Source of the DNA: Zerene cesonia
Lineage: Eukaryota > Arthropoda > Insecta > Lepidoptera > Pieridae
DNA: 64,000 bases
Assembly (NCBI RefSeq): GCF_012273895.1
Contig: NW_024045141.1
Location: 606,400-670,399 of the forward strand
Reading direction: 5' to 3'
Below are positions 54,201-64,000 of this stretch, in pieces. The position numbers and the translations under genes are program-made. The notes beneath the pieces were generated by a model. It was not told the DNA's origin. It saw only the letters and a list, made by a program, of their open reading frames with translations, and did not search any database. Every line of letters starts with the position of its first letter. The first letter of the stretch is position 1.

Positions 54201-54705
54201 AACAAAAACTGTGACACGAGAATTTTATATATATAGATAATATATTCGTAAATATATCAATAACATGTTGATTTTCTTATCCAATTTAATCGCCGAATCG
54301 TCGAACAAAACGTTTCCATGCATTTCTATTCACATAATAAAAAAAAAAAATCGAGGTTAAGCTACGGTTGGCGCGGTCGACAATTGGATGGGTGGATGAC
54401 CAATTTTTTCAGTAACTCCTTAGATTTTTTACACGGAACCATTACTTATGCGAAACTGACTCGCGCTTGACCGGTTTCTTAAATACCGTTCGCAATACGC
54501 TTTTTTAAAGTAAACCTCTACTAGAATATACCGAATCGATTTCAAGTTAATTGCAACCGCATTGTCGTAGGAAACTCATGTCTCGGGATATTTTCATTGG
54601 CAACACATTTATTATTTCATATATACTACTATTATAACTACAATATAGTTTTTGCAGAACAGATATTGGTGTTTCAATGAGGATGACTGTCAAGTAATGG
54701 TGTGC

Positions 54706-54860
54706 AGAAATTAAAGACTTTTAAACGGATTTTAAACGCGATTTATTCATTATATTATTTAACCCGACTTTTGAAACACATCACACTTTCGTGGTCACGA
54801 AAAACGAATAAATCGCGTTCAAAATCCATTAAAAGGTCTATAATTTCTAAATGTATAATA
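54706..54860 (+). mobile_element. Fold-back retroposon-like element, copy 4
   Basis: GAAATTAAAGACTTTTAAAC, CGTGGTCACG loop, then TAAATCGCGTTCAAAATCC and the CTAAATGTATAATATTGG tail. The right arm is shortened and no clear direct repeat is seen. Confidence 0.65.
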
Positions 54861-55089
54861 TTGGTGTATAACACTAAAAAATACTAGATAATGGCATGTC
54901 ATTGTATTTAAAATAACCTTGTCCTCTGGTCTGTCTTTTGATATTGTTAAGGTGACAGAATAATTTAATGTCCGATCAAATTCAAACCCAGGATTGAAAA
55001 AACATCTACGAGATTTGTACATACACATACATAATTTGAAGTTTTATATCATTGTATATTCTGAATAATCTAATAAGAAACATTTACTA

Positions 55090-55222
55090 GAATAGAAAAA
55101 AAATCGATCACGAGGCGGGATTCAAACCCGCGTCCTTTTGCCAAAACCGTAGCAACGCCTAACCTCTCGGCCGTGATCCCGCCTCAGCAATCGAATTTCC
55201 TCTACTCTTTCGGTTTCATGTG
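55090..55222 (-). mobile_element. tRNA-headed SINE, core antisense
   Basis: GATCACGAGGCGGGATTCAA to CTCTCGGCCGTGATC, then the TCTTTCGGTTTCATGTG flank. Confidence 0.6.
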
Positions 55223-55409
55223 CCTAAGGGACACCAAAAAAAAATCCATTAAATTTCTCACAAACTACACTCTAGATCAATTCGCAAGCTGCTACTGGGG
55301 GGTCTCGAGTTGTCTTAAACATCACTCCGGTTCTGCGCTTGTTCTTTCCTCTTTCCACATTGGAATATATTAAGGGGTATGGCAAGCCACATATTTTGGC
55401 GTATTGCTG

Positions 55410-55562
55410 TGGGGATCCTGGTGCGATCCATTGGAGATCCCAGGATCCCTGCTATCATGCTTAGAGATTGGCCACCAAGGAGGTTTTAGTGGGTAGAAAT
55501 CCCACATGCTCTGCTTTTCCTAGAGTACCTTTTGAAGATTTCCTCCTCGATAAAAAGGAAAA
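55410..55562 (+). mobile_element. SINE-like retroposon
   Basis: GGGGATCCTGGTGCGATCCA to GATTTCCTCCTCGATAAAAA. Opposite orientation to the copies at 7548 and 44193. Confidence 0.6.
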
Positions 55563-55785
55563 AAAGATCAATTCGCAACTCCTCTTTTCCGTAATGGAAT
55601 TAAAAGAAGATTCACTGAGAGTGGCGATGAATTTCCTTAGTACAATTGCATGTATTCTTCTTTTAAAAATGTCGCTTTCTTAATGCACACGAACAAGAAT
55701 AATTTTGGACACAAATACGATTAAATGAAGATATCCATTTGAGATAACCACAGCCTTCATCTCTAAGCGTATGGAATGCGATGAT

Positions 55786-55854
55786 TTACTTCGCTTCTGT
55801 AGTCTTCTTGCCTTTTAACCTCGCTATTTCTTCACCCAGAGTGTCAATGTTCTC
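55786..55854 (-). CDS. CCDC186: CCDC186 last exon
   Basis: Acceptor TTTCAG. Encodes ENIDTLGEEIARLKGKKTTE AK and TAA. EN..TLG.EI.RL is the family's terminal helix; the tail is shorter than in vertebrates. Phase 0. Confidence 0.93.
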   Translation of the reverse strand, partial: ENIDTLGEEIARLKGKKTTEAK

Positions 55855-58800
55855 CTGAAACATTAAAAGGGAATATTAATAAGGAAATACGCCACGGAGA
55901 GCCTCTGCTTTTGCAAATGCGTATGGAAAAAGTATGTTATTATAGTCCCTAATGCCTAAGACATTGTGTTCACTACAACCACATCCTAAATGCATTATAT
56001 ATATGCTTATATTTTAAGCGGAGATACATAAATACGCTCGAAAATTGTCCGAACCAAAACTCTCCTCTCGTATCGAATTCATCATCAGCCCATATATGTT
56101 CCCACTGCTGGGACACAGGCCTCCTATGAGAGTTTAGACCATAATGTACCACGCTGGCCAAGTGCGGGTTGGCAGATGTCACATGTCTGAATGAATTTTT
56201 GATTTTCAGACACGCCGGTTTCCTCACGATGTTTTCCTTCACCGTTTCGAGCAGTGGTGATGTGCAGATAAATTGAAAAATCAAATGATTTATTGCACGC
56301 TCGCCTGGTCTCGAACTCCGACTTATCGATTTTTAAGTCTGAATTATAGTCTGTAATCCCTAAAGATAATAAAAGTTTTCGGACACTTGCTTCAAAATCT
56401 CACCTTAAGCGTAATGTTTTTGAGTAGAGTGTCCTCCAGCACGGCCTGCAGCTTCTTGTTGATCTCCAGCGACAGCTCGAGCGAGATGCCGGCCGAGTCG
56501 CCGCCCCACACCGCCGCCATCGCGCCGCCGCCCAAGCGCGCTATCTCTTTCTGTTCACGCGCACAACACACGGTTTAGAGCGGGATAGATATATGTATGT
56601 GTGTATGTGTCACGCTCGAATACCGAATAGGTTTATAATTAGCTCACAACGCGCTACGGTCACAGTGAAAGAGCGACAACGCTAATTTCGTGTTATGGCT
56701 TTAGTAAGACCGTCCAGAATGCATCGTACCATTTCTTCATTGCCATAACACGTTGTGACAATTTGTTTCAGTCAATTAGAATTTTCAGACCTTCAGCGTA
56801 TCATAATGATTGATCGCGCCATATGTACTTTCTATAGCCATGGACACTAGGGCTAGAGGGAGACAGATAGCATCTCTTTCTGAACAGAAAGAGGAGAAGG
56901 AAAATGCAATTATAAATCGCTATCAATATGGCAATGTTTTTAATTTTAAGGTATCTATAATGAAAAAGTGTAGATAATGCAATGTAAAATGAATGATACT
57001 TTATTGTACACACTAAAAGGAAATAATCCAAAGTATATAATAAAAATATATTAATTAAAATTGAAATTTCTTAAATAACATCATAAATAACGTATGACTA
57101 CGCGACTTATTAATATGAATAATAAGATATAAATACCTTCGACAGTTTCCTGATTAACTACAGCGAGCGTGAAAAAGACAAGCTTAGCTTTATACCTCTA
57201 GCAATACAAGGAAACATTTAATAATCAGATATAGCCCCCCCCCCCCCCCCATTTTAAAATTTTTCATAAGAAAACCATTTACAAGTTGCGGTTGGGTTTG
57301 GATACCAACAAAATAAATCTAACCCATCATATTGAATGCGCCCATTGCACATTTATAAGGAATTTACAGCGAAAGACTTCACAAAAAAGTCCCCTAAATT
57401 GAATGCAATTCGTTTCAGATCAAAATTTTATGTACATTTCAATTTGAATGAAATTTCGTTAGCATCTGTGAGTCCGTCCTTACGAGGTCAATTATGACCG
57501 TATGCGTCTGCGACTATACTCTATGTAGGGTTAATAACCTACCCATTATTAGGGTAATTTTATTAGTCTTCAAATGTGCTATTTCAACACTAATGAAATT
57601 ACCCTGGCGTCCGTTTGTCTGCCTATACAAAGTCAATCTCCTCTGCCATCTCTACCCCCCTTACCTTAATCTGTATGAGTTTCTATCCATAACAGTAACG
57701 AAGTCTCTTTCGAAGTATTGTTAGAGTCAGAGACTGCCTATACTCCATGGNNNNNNNNNNNNNNNNNNNNNNNNNNNNNNNNNNNNNNNNNNNNNNNNNN
57801 NNNNNNNNNNNNNNNNNNNNNNNNNNNNNNNNNNNNNNNNNNNNNNNNNNNNNNNNNNNNNNNNNNNNNNNNNNNNNNNNNNNNNNNNNNNNNNNNNNNN
57901 NNNNNNNNNNNNNNNNNNNNNNNNNNNNNNNNNNNNNNNNNNNNNNNNNNNNNNNNNNNNNNNNNNNNNNNNNNNNNNNNNNNNNNNNNNNNNNNNNNNN
58001 NNNNNNNNNNNNNNNNNNNNNNNNNNNNNNNNNNNNNNNNNNNNNNNNNNNNNNNNNNNNNNNNNNNNNNNNNNNNNNNNNNNNNNNNNNNNNNNNNNNN
58101 NNNNNNNNNNNNNNNNNNNNNNNNNNNNNNNNNNNNNNNNNNNNNNNNNNNNNNNNNNNNNNNNNNNNNNNNNNNNNNNNNNNNNNNNNNNNNNNNNNNN
58201 NNNNNNNNNNNNNNNNNNNNNNNNNNNNNNNNNNNNNNNNNNNNNNNNNNNNNNNNNNNNNNNNNNNNNNNNNNNNNNNNNNNNNNNNNNNNNNNNNNNN
58301 NNNNNNNNNNNNNNNNNNNNNNNNNNNNNNNNNNNNNNNNNNNNNNNNNNNNNNNNNNNNNNNNNNNNNNNNNNNNNNNNNNNNNNNNNNNNNNNNNNNN
58401 NNNNNNNNNNNNNNNNNNNNNNNNNNNNNNNNNNNNNNNNNNNNNNNNNNNNNNNNNNNNNNNNNNNNNNNNNNNNNNNNNNNNNNNNNNNNNNNNNNNN
58501 NNNNNNNNNNNNNNNNNNNNNNNNNNNNNNNNNNNNNNNNNNNNNNNNNNNNNNNNNNNNNNNNNNNNNNNNNNNNNNNNNNNNNNNNNNNNNNNNNNNN
58601 NNNNNNNNNNNNNNNNNNNNNNNNNNNNNNNNNNNNNNNNNNNNNNNNNNNNNNNNNNNNNNNNNNNNNNNNNNNNNNNNNNNNNNNNNNNNNNNNNNNN
58701 NNNNNNNNNNNNNNNNNNNNNNNNNNNNNNNNNNNNNNNNNNNNNNNNNNTCGAGCGTGAGCTGGCGCGCGTGCTCCTCGAGGAACTCGCAGCGCTCGGC

Positions 58801-61800
58801 GCGGCGCGCGCCCGCCCGCTGCAGCTGCACGATGCGCTCCACCAGCGCCTGCCGGTCCGGCGAGCGGCCCTGCCGCGCAACGGACACGGTTGTGCACTCC
58901 CTCTTGCCAACCCTACTTATATGGTACTAGCTGTTGCCCGCACCTTCGCCCAAAATTTCATGGTTCAAACTTTCATCCCCTATTATTATTATCCCCTTGG
59001 GTGTAAGCTTATCAAAATTCTTTAGTAGCGGATGCCTACGTCATTACATCTATCTGCATGCCAAATTTCCGCCCGATCTATCCGTTTGGGCTCCGCCCGG
59101 ATATAAAGTTTCCTGTTTTATGCCAGGGGAGTGTTTATTCGGGATAAAAAAGTATCCTATCATCCAAGTCTGCTGCCTGTGTACCGAATTTCATCAAAAT
59201 CCGTTCAATAGTTTCAACGTGATTGACGAATAAACAGCCAAACAAACCAACTATCACATTTATAATATTGTGAATGCGTGATAGTGTGAATAGAGTTGAT
59301 AATCAATCCTACGTATTTCTAAATCCTACTAATCTTATATCTTTAAACGAGCAATTCTTGTATATATATAATTGGAATCTCGGAATCGGCTCCAACGATT
59401 TTCATTAAATTTAGTATATAGGGGGTTTCGGGGGCGATAAGTCGATCTAAGAATATTTTTTAGAAAATGTCAAATTCGTGTTTTATCGACTTAAACTTAC
59501 TTTTTTAATAAATAGGAGGCGTTTGAGTAATCCCAATTTATTATGACTCTTCCTGGCATCTATTGGCGAATAATAATACTTAAATATAATTTCCCAAAAA
59601 CACAATAATAAAAAAACAAAAAAAAAAATACCGAGCAAAGCTCGGTCATCCAGGTACTATTTATTATAAATGCGAAAGTTTGTAAGGATGTGTGTGTGTT
59701 TGTTGCTCTTTCACGCAAAATTATTGTACCGAATGCAATGAAATTTAGCACATAGACAGCTGGACAACTGGAATAACATACAGGCAACTTTGTATACCGA
59801 TATTCCTACGGGATACGGACTTACGCGGGTGAAACCGCGGGGCGAAGCTAGTATATTATAACTCAAAGTGATCTATCAACGCACAGCCCAAATCACTGGA
59901 CGGATCTGGCTGAAATTTGGCATGCAGATAGATGTAATGACGTAGGCATCCGTTAAGATAGGATTTTGATAGATTCTACCCCCAAGGGGATAAAATAGGG
60001 GATGAAAGTTTTTACCATGACAATTTACTAAAACCGCGTGGATGAAGCTGCGGGCAACAGATAGCAGACTATAAGTAGGGTTGAGAGTGAGTGAGAGTTT
60101 AATGTTAAAGCGACTCCGTCTATCTCCTCTTCAACTATTTTCTTTCTCTTTCTGTGCGTAAGAAAGGGTTGCTTTCACATTCATAACTTCATATAATTTT
60201 TTCTTCTACAATTGTAATTTCTTATCGGATAACGTAATCAAATCACGAACAAAAAATAGTATGTTTACCTATATATACCTATGTATACTTACCATACCTA
60301 ATTATTACATTAAAAGCTTTATAATAAATGTCATGTCCGAGAATCAAAAAAGTTCAACGACATGTGACATCTGCCAACCCGCACTTGGCCAGCGTGGTGG
60401 ATTATGGCCTGAACCCTCATAGGAGGCCTGTGTCCCAGCAATGGGAACATATAAGGGCTGCTGATGATGATGATGATGATATAATATAGGGTTTTCCAAA
60501 GGAAAAAATAAAATAATTAACACATACATTGAGACACAAAATAAAAGTTGTGTGTGTGTGTGTGTTTATATATCTACTTATTCACTCCTCAGGAGTCCGC
60601 TGGACGACCAATTCTACTAAGGCGTCTTAAAGCAGAAGTTATGACAGTGCGGTAAAATGTCAGCGGTCTACGAACCGTATAGCGCTGTCTCTTTCACACA
60701 ATAGAATTACTCCTGATTTAAGACGTTGGACTGCTAATACTGTTATTCAGTATGTAAATGTATCCCTAACATTATTCTTGGAGATACTAAAAAAAAAAAC
60801 TAACTAAAAATACCGTAGAAATACAATAATTAGAAAAATTATTTTAATGAAAATACCTTTGGAATTAATTTTTCGCATATTGTGCCAGATTTAATCTGAA
60901 AAATATGTTGGTTTTATAAATAAATAGTGTGTAAGAGACAGAAATGCCTTCAGAGGATAATATGATGGTTGCTTTAACTCAAACTAAAATAATATGTAAT
61001 TTATTCGCTTTTAGACTTAGATCTTAATCAAAATTGAGAAAGATTAATTATTTGGTGATTTATTAGTTCTCAATACACGTACAAATGCCAACATGTAATT
61101 TCGCTACCTGTACATGTATATGTTTTACCTGTACCTATAAATACATGTACTATTCTATTCTATTCTGTATACCTGACGATTATTTTAAAGATTTGTTAAT
61201 TCACATACAAATGTCAACATGTAAGTTCGCTACCTGTACATGTATCTATGTTTTACCTGTACCTATAAATACATGTACTATTCTATTCTATTCTGTATAC
61301 CTGACGATTATTTTAACGATTTATTAGTTCACGTACAAATGCCAACATGTAAGTTCGCCACCTGTACATGTAGTCCATGTCTTACCTGTATATCTGGCAA
61401 GTTGTCCGCGTGCCCGTTCTGTAGCCCCTCTTCGTGGGGGGCGCTCTCCCCGCTGCTAAGTGATGTTACCGAACCTGTAAGTTATAACTTATAACTTGCG
61501 ATTTCAGTATTGAAATTTGAATTTAAAAAAAAACTTAGTATCGCGTGTTCGACTCGCGCTTGACCGAATTTCAAACGACTGCAAAACAGGTATAGTTACC
61601 TCTAGAGCTTTCGACTGGGTGAACCGAATTTGATGATGCTTTATTTTAAATTTTTAGTTTTATAGCATTGAAACACGCTTTATAAATGCGATATTCTGAA
61701 ACTAAAAAAGGACTAACGGCAGGAATAAAGGCAAAGGACTCGGAAGGGTGAGGAAAAGGATATGTGGGACTGTGTGTCGAACAAGAACACTCACCCGTCC

Positions 61801-64000
61801 TCACGGAGGTGCTATCCCCGTTCTGTGGCACCTTGGCCTCCAACTGCTCGACACGTTTCAGCGCACGCTGCAGTTCGCGGTTCAATTCCTTTGGGGTGTA
61901 ATTTTTTTCTACATGAATAATGAGATTTATTTAATATGCTTATAAGTAGCTTTTGCCCGCGGCTTTGCACGCGTTTAATTCGGAGTAAAATCCCTTCCAT
62001 TTTCTTCCATGTTTTTATACAAATGAACCTTTCTGTTGCATCACTCTATCAAATAAAAAAAAAACCATCAAAATCTGCTGCGTAATGTTAAACATCTAAG
62101 CATACAGACACACAAACGGCGAAAAGAGATTGTTTTTTAATATTATGTAGCGATGATTATAGTTCTAAAACTGATAGTTTTGCATATAAACCAATTCCAA
62201 ATTGAAAGGCAAATTTATAAGACTATATGAAGGGGGTTCTGTGTTTTGTTATCATATCCTACTATCCTACTTTCTATCCTACTTTCTATCCTACTAATTC
62301 TACTAATACTATAAAAGCGAAAGTTTGTAAGGATGTGTGTGTTTATTGCTCTTTCACGCAAAAACTACTGAACCGGTTGCAAGGAAATTTGGTATGTAGA
62401 TAGCTGGACAACTGGAATAACATATAGGCAACTTTTTATCCCGATATTCCTACAGGATACGGACTTACGCGGGTGAAACCGCTGGGCGCAGCTAGTAGGA
62501 AATAATCTTGTTACTTTTTAATACGCATTTATTAGCTTCACCTGTATATTACGTAGTAAGTCTATCTGCCAAAATACTTCACACCTAAACCGCTGAACCG
62601 ATTTCGATGAAATTTGCAACAGAGATAGTTTGAGACCCGCGAGAGCACATCGGAGTAGTTTTTCTCTCGGCAATCCCACGCGAACGAGACCTACGTGGCG
62701 ATAACCCTCCCGGGAAAGTCCCTTTCTTCACCTCTCGGCACTTATGTTCTTTCGGCACTTACGTTCTTACGTCATCGATATAGTCGGATGTACATCCAGT
62801 GTACGCTCACCTTTATGGCACTGGCGTGTTTCTTCTTCAGAACCCCCACTTCCCCCTTCTCCCACTCCCACTTCTTATTGGCCTCCGCCGCTTCCTCTGT
62901 CAACTCTGCCACCTAAAATTTTTTAATATAATCACACTAATATTATAAATGTGAAAGTTTGTTTGTTCGTATGTTCGACCGTCAATCACGCTGAAACTAC
63001 TGAACGGATTTTGATGAAATTTGGTATACAGACAGGGTATGAGCTGACTTAGACCGGTGATAGTTGTTTTTTGTTTTTGTTTTTTTTTTTTGTAAAAAAA
63101 ATAGCGCTATTGAAATACTCAAGTGCGTCGGATTTTGTCATTTTTGCATACTCCAGCACATCAATAAAATAATATATATATAGTTATGTAGCCTGGGGTG
63201 GCCATTAAGAAAAAATCATACCTTTCTAGCGAGAACTCTGGTCTCCTTGCTCCTCCGCTCGGTCTCCTCACGCAGGGCCGCCTCCAACTTGCCAACGTCG
63301 AGCAGCAAACTGGCCACCTTCTCCCTGAGCGACGCGTTGTCCGCCGCCAACGCTTGCGCCTGTCGCGTCAATTGGGATAACTTAAACACCCTCATGACTT
63401 AAAAGCGTGTTTTATACATATATTTTTTTTATTAGGTCCACCAAACTGAACATAGCACTGTAATACAAAAATCAATAGTGTTGCCCTATGATATCTATAA
63501 AAAAATAATGCTTTTAAGTATATGATAACTTGGTATAAGTTAAAAAAGCAGAAACATTATTGATATGCTTCAGGATATATGCTGATTTGATAGTGTGTTG
63601 AAAACATAAAAAAAAAATCACAAAAACCGCAAAACATTTTTTACAAATTCTTTCAGAAGCATGTTAATATACCAGCTATAATTCAGGTTTTGTTGCCAAA
63701 TTATCATTCAAGCAACTTTGTCATTGTATTCAATGTGATTCAGTGTTGTAGTTAGATCAGTAGATTTTTTGAAAATCGCTGCCCGGTGTCACTGTAGCTC
63801 CGCGACGTGCGTGGCGGTGAGCCGGGCGGCTGTGCAGTGCAGTGCGGTGCAGTGCGCGGTGCACTGTGCTGCAGTGCCGCGCCACATACCGTCGCGTCGC
63901 AGTGCGCGGCGCGCGCCCGCTCCGCGACGTGCGTGGCGGTGAGCCGGGCGGCGTGCTCGAGCGCGGCGGCTTCTCGCTTCGCGCACGTCTCGCCTCGCGC
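55786..64000 (-). CDS. CCDC186: CCDC186 / golgin104 / CCCP-1 type coiled-coil protein (3' part of gene)
   Basis: CCDC186 is a long coiled-coil protein of the Golgi/endosome boundary. It binds RAB2 and works in dense-core vesicle maturation (CCCP-1 in C. elegans). Eight exons are read on the minus strand. The order is family-like: coiled coils (LREKVASLLLDVGKLEAALR; KKKHASAIK then ELNRELQRALKRVEQLEAKV); a Ser/Gly linker (GSVTSLSSGESAPHEEG); the conserved block DRQALVERIVQLQRAGARRA ERCEFLEEHARQL; then SLELSLEINKKLQAVLEDTL LKNITLK and ENIDTLGEEIARL. The last three blocks match the best-conserved C-terminal region of CCDC186. The part after HARQLTL is lost in the gap 57751-58750. The N-terminus lies beyond the window. 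All ungapped junctions agree in phase. Confidence 0.92.
56080..56280 (-). mobile_element. SINE with LINE-type 3' end, antisense
   Basis: ATCATCAGCCCATATATG, CACGCTGGCCAAGTGCGGGT. It gives rise to an open frame of 103 codons that is not a gene. Confidence 0.6.
56404..56550 (-). CDS. CCDC186: CCDC186 exon (most conserved C-terminal block)
   Basis: Acceptor GCGTGAACAG, donor GTGAGA. 49 codons: KEIARLGGGAMAAVWGGDSA GISLELSLEINKKLQAVLED TLLKNITLK. L.LELSLEIN.KLQ.VLEDTLLKNITLK is nearly invariant in the family. Phase 0 both sides. Confidence 0.96.
57751..58750. other. Assembly gap of exactly 1000 N within CCDC186
   Basis: The gap truncates the exon starting at 58869 and probably hides the following family segment (after HARQL, including an IIQ.Y-type stretch). 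Confidence 0.95.
58751..58869 (-). CDS. CCDC186: CCDC186 exon, runs into gap
   Basis: After GTTGCGCGGCAG it reads GRSPDRQALVERIVQLQRAG ARRAERCEFLEEHARQLTL. The I(V).LQ.A.AR..E..EF.E.H..QL pattern is the conserved CCDC186 block. High GC. Confidence 0.93.
59341..59660 (+). mobile_element. Repeat ending in an ACCGAGC hairpin
   Basis: AAACGAGCAATTCTTG to ACCGAGCAAAGCTCGGTC. Same unit as 21808-22099. A Helitron-like copy (59660-59853) abuts it. Confidence 0.6.
59662..59853 (+). mobile_element. Helitron-like element
   Basis: TTATAAATGCGAAAGTTTG to GGGGCGAAGCTAGT. Confidence 0.6.
60330..60480 (+). mobile_element. SINE with LINE-type 3' end, headless
   Basis: TCATGTCCGAGAATCAAA to GGGCTGCTGATGATGATGAT. 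Confidence 0.6.
61057..61400. repeat. Tandem repeat of about 128 bases reaching a CCDC186 splice donor
   Basis: Two full units and a partial third: GATTTATTAGTTC, GCTACCTGTACATGTAT, TTTTACCTGTACCTATAAA, CTGACGATTATTTTAA. The partial unit ends at the true exon donor (61381-61385). Confidence 0.85.
61386..61474 (-). CDS. CCDC186: CCDC186 exon (Ser/Gly linker)
   Basis: Acceptor ATAACTTACAG, donor GTAAGA. Encodes GSVTSLSSGESAPHEEGLQN GHADNLPDIQ, the counterpart of the family's Ser-rich linker before the IV.LQ block. Phase 1 in, 0 out. Confidence 0.87.
61795..61888 (-). CDS. CCDC186: CCDC186 exon (coiled coil)
   Basis: Acceptor ACACCCCAAAG, donor GTGAGT. Encodes ELNRELQRALKRVEQLEAKV PQNGDSTSVRT and one base. 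(L)(T/N)R.LQ.A...(L/V)EQLE is family-like. Phase 0 in, 1 out. Confidence 0.9.
62262..62500 (+). mobile_element. Helitron-like element
   Basis: Preceded by repeated TATCCTACTTTC, then AAAGCGAAAGTTTGTAAGG to CTGGGCGCAGCTAGT. Confidence 0.6.
62811..62912 (-). CDS. CCDC186: CCDC186 exon (coiled coil)
   Basis: Acceptor AAATTTTAG, donor GTGAGC. 34 codons: VAELTEEAAEANKKWEWEKG EVGVLKKKHASAIK. KKHA..IK immediately precedes (L)(T/N)R.LQ in the family. Phase 0 both sides. Confidence 0.88.
62935..63065 (+). mobile_element. Helitron-like element, 3' truncated
   Basis: CTAATATTATAAATGTGAAA to GAGCTGACTTAGACCGGTGA, then a poly-T run. Confidence 0.5.
63222..63380 (-). CDS. CCDC186: CCDC186 exon (coiled coil)
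   Basis: Acceptor GTGTTTAAG (chosen for phase), donor GTATGA. Encodes LSQLTRQAQALAADNASLRE KVASLLLDVGKLEAALREET ERRSKETRVLARK with heptad-like leucines. Phase 0 both sides. Confidence 0.85.
63797..63952. repeat. 34-base direct repeat of exon sequence in the adjoining intron
   Basis: The 34 bases at 63797-63830 and 63919-63952 are identical (GCTCCGCGACGTGCGTGGCG, then GTGAGCCGGGCGGC). One copy lies in the exon, the other about 60 bases into the intron, separated by GTGCAGTGCAGTGC-type repeats. Confidence 0.92.
63890..64000 (-). CDS. CCDC186: CCDC186 exon, continues past the right edge
   Basis: Donor GTATGT. Encodes ARGETCAKREAAALEHAARL TATHVAERARAAHCDAT, Ala/Arg-rich coiled coil. Phase 0 out, consistent with the next exon. 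Very GC-rich. Confidence 0.75.

Larger units (their letters stand above)
51205..55785. other. Intergenic region between convergent DCAF1 and CCDC186
   Basis: No convincing exon is seen. The sequence is AT-rich with scattered element fragments: Helitron-like near 53570 and 54055-54235, a fold-back copy near 54706, a tRNA-headed SINE near 55095 and a SINE near 55410. It must contain the CCDC186 3' UTR on the right. Confidence 0.6.

Noticed and set aside
55973..56284. 103-codon minus-strand frame
   Set aside because: It coincides with an antisense SINE/LINE-tail copy shared with 15294, 43150, 47815 and 60330.

Overview
The window is nuclear DNA from an insect, most probably a moth or butterfly. 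Genes are split into many short GT-AG exons in an AT-rich background. The introns are packed with short non-autonomous elements of the kind common in Lepidoptera: Helitron-like copies ending in CTAGT, tRNA-headed SINEs, LINE 3' tails and fold-back elements. No bacterial-type operon, CRISPR array or intact autonomous transposon is visible.

Four genes can be read. (1) The last coding exon of an unidentified plus-strand gene enters at the left edge and stops at 211. (2) A minus-strand Nse4 (SMC5/6 complex subunit) gene runs from its ATG at 10014 to its stop at 4277; one conserved exon is missing and probably lies in the 231-base gap at 6002-6232. (3) A plus-strand DCAF1 (VprBP, Mahjong in Drosophila) gene runs from 11495 to 51140 and fills most of the window. 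About 33 exons of this CUL4-DDB1 substrate receptor are visible, from the N-terminal armadillo-like region through the WD40 propeller to the acidic tail. (4) A minus-strand CCDC186 (golgin104/CCCP-1 type) coiled-coil gene ends at 55786 and continues past the right edge. Nse4 and DCAF1 are head to head across about 1.5 kb; DCAF1 and CCDC186 are tail to tail.

The assembly needs care. Five gaps are exactly 1000 N, which looks like a placeholder of unknown size. Four consecutive DCAF1 exons appear twice (22.6-26.2 kb and 27.2-31.1 kb) on either side of one such gap, with identical protein and allele-like intron differences. This looks like two unmerged haplotype contig ends. The exons encoding the LisH motif and part of the middle of DCAF1 fall in other gaps.

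The most unusual theme is tandem duplication at exon edges. The end of DCAF1 exon 19 with its splice donor is amplified into about 13 copies of a 31-base unit. The acceptor side of exon 30 seems copied upstream among (ATCA)n tracts. A CCDC186 donor sits at the edge of a 128-base triplication, and 34 bases of another CCDC186 exon recur in the next intron. Other notable structures are a perfect 69-base-arm palindrome family flanked by 13-14 base direct repeats, and a tRNA-like SINE core found in both orientations inside the same flanks.
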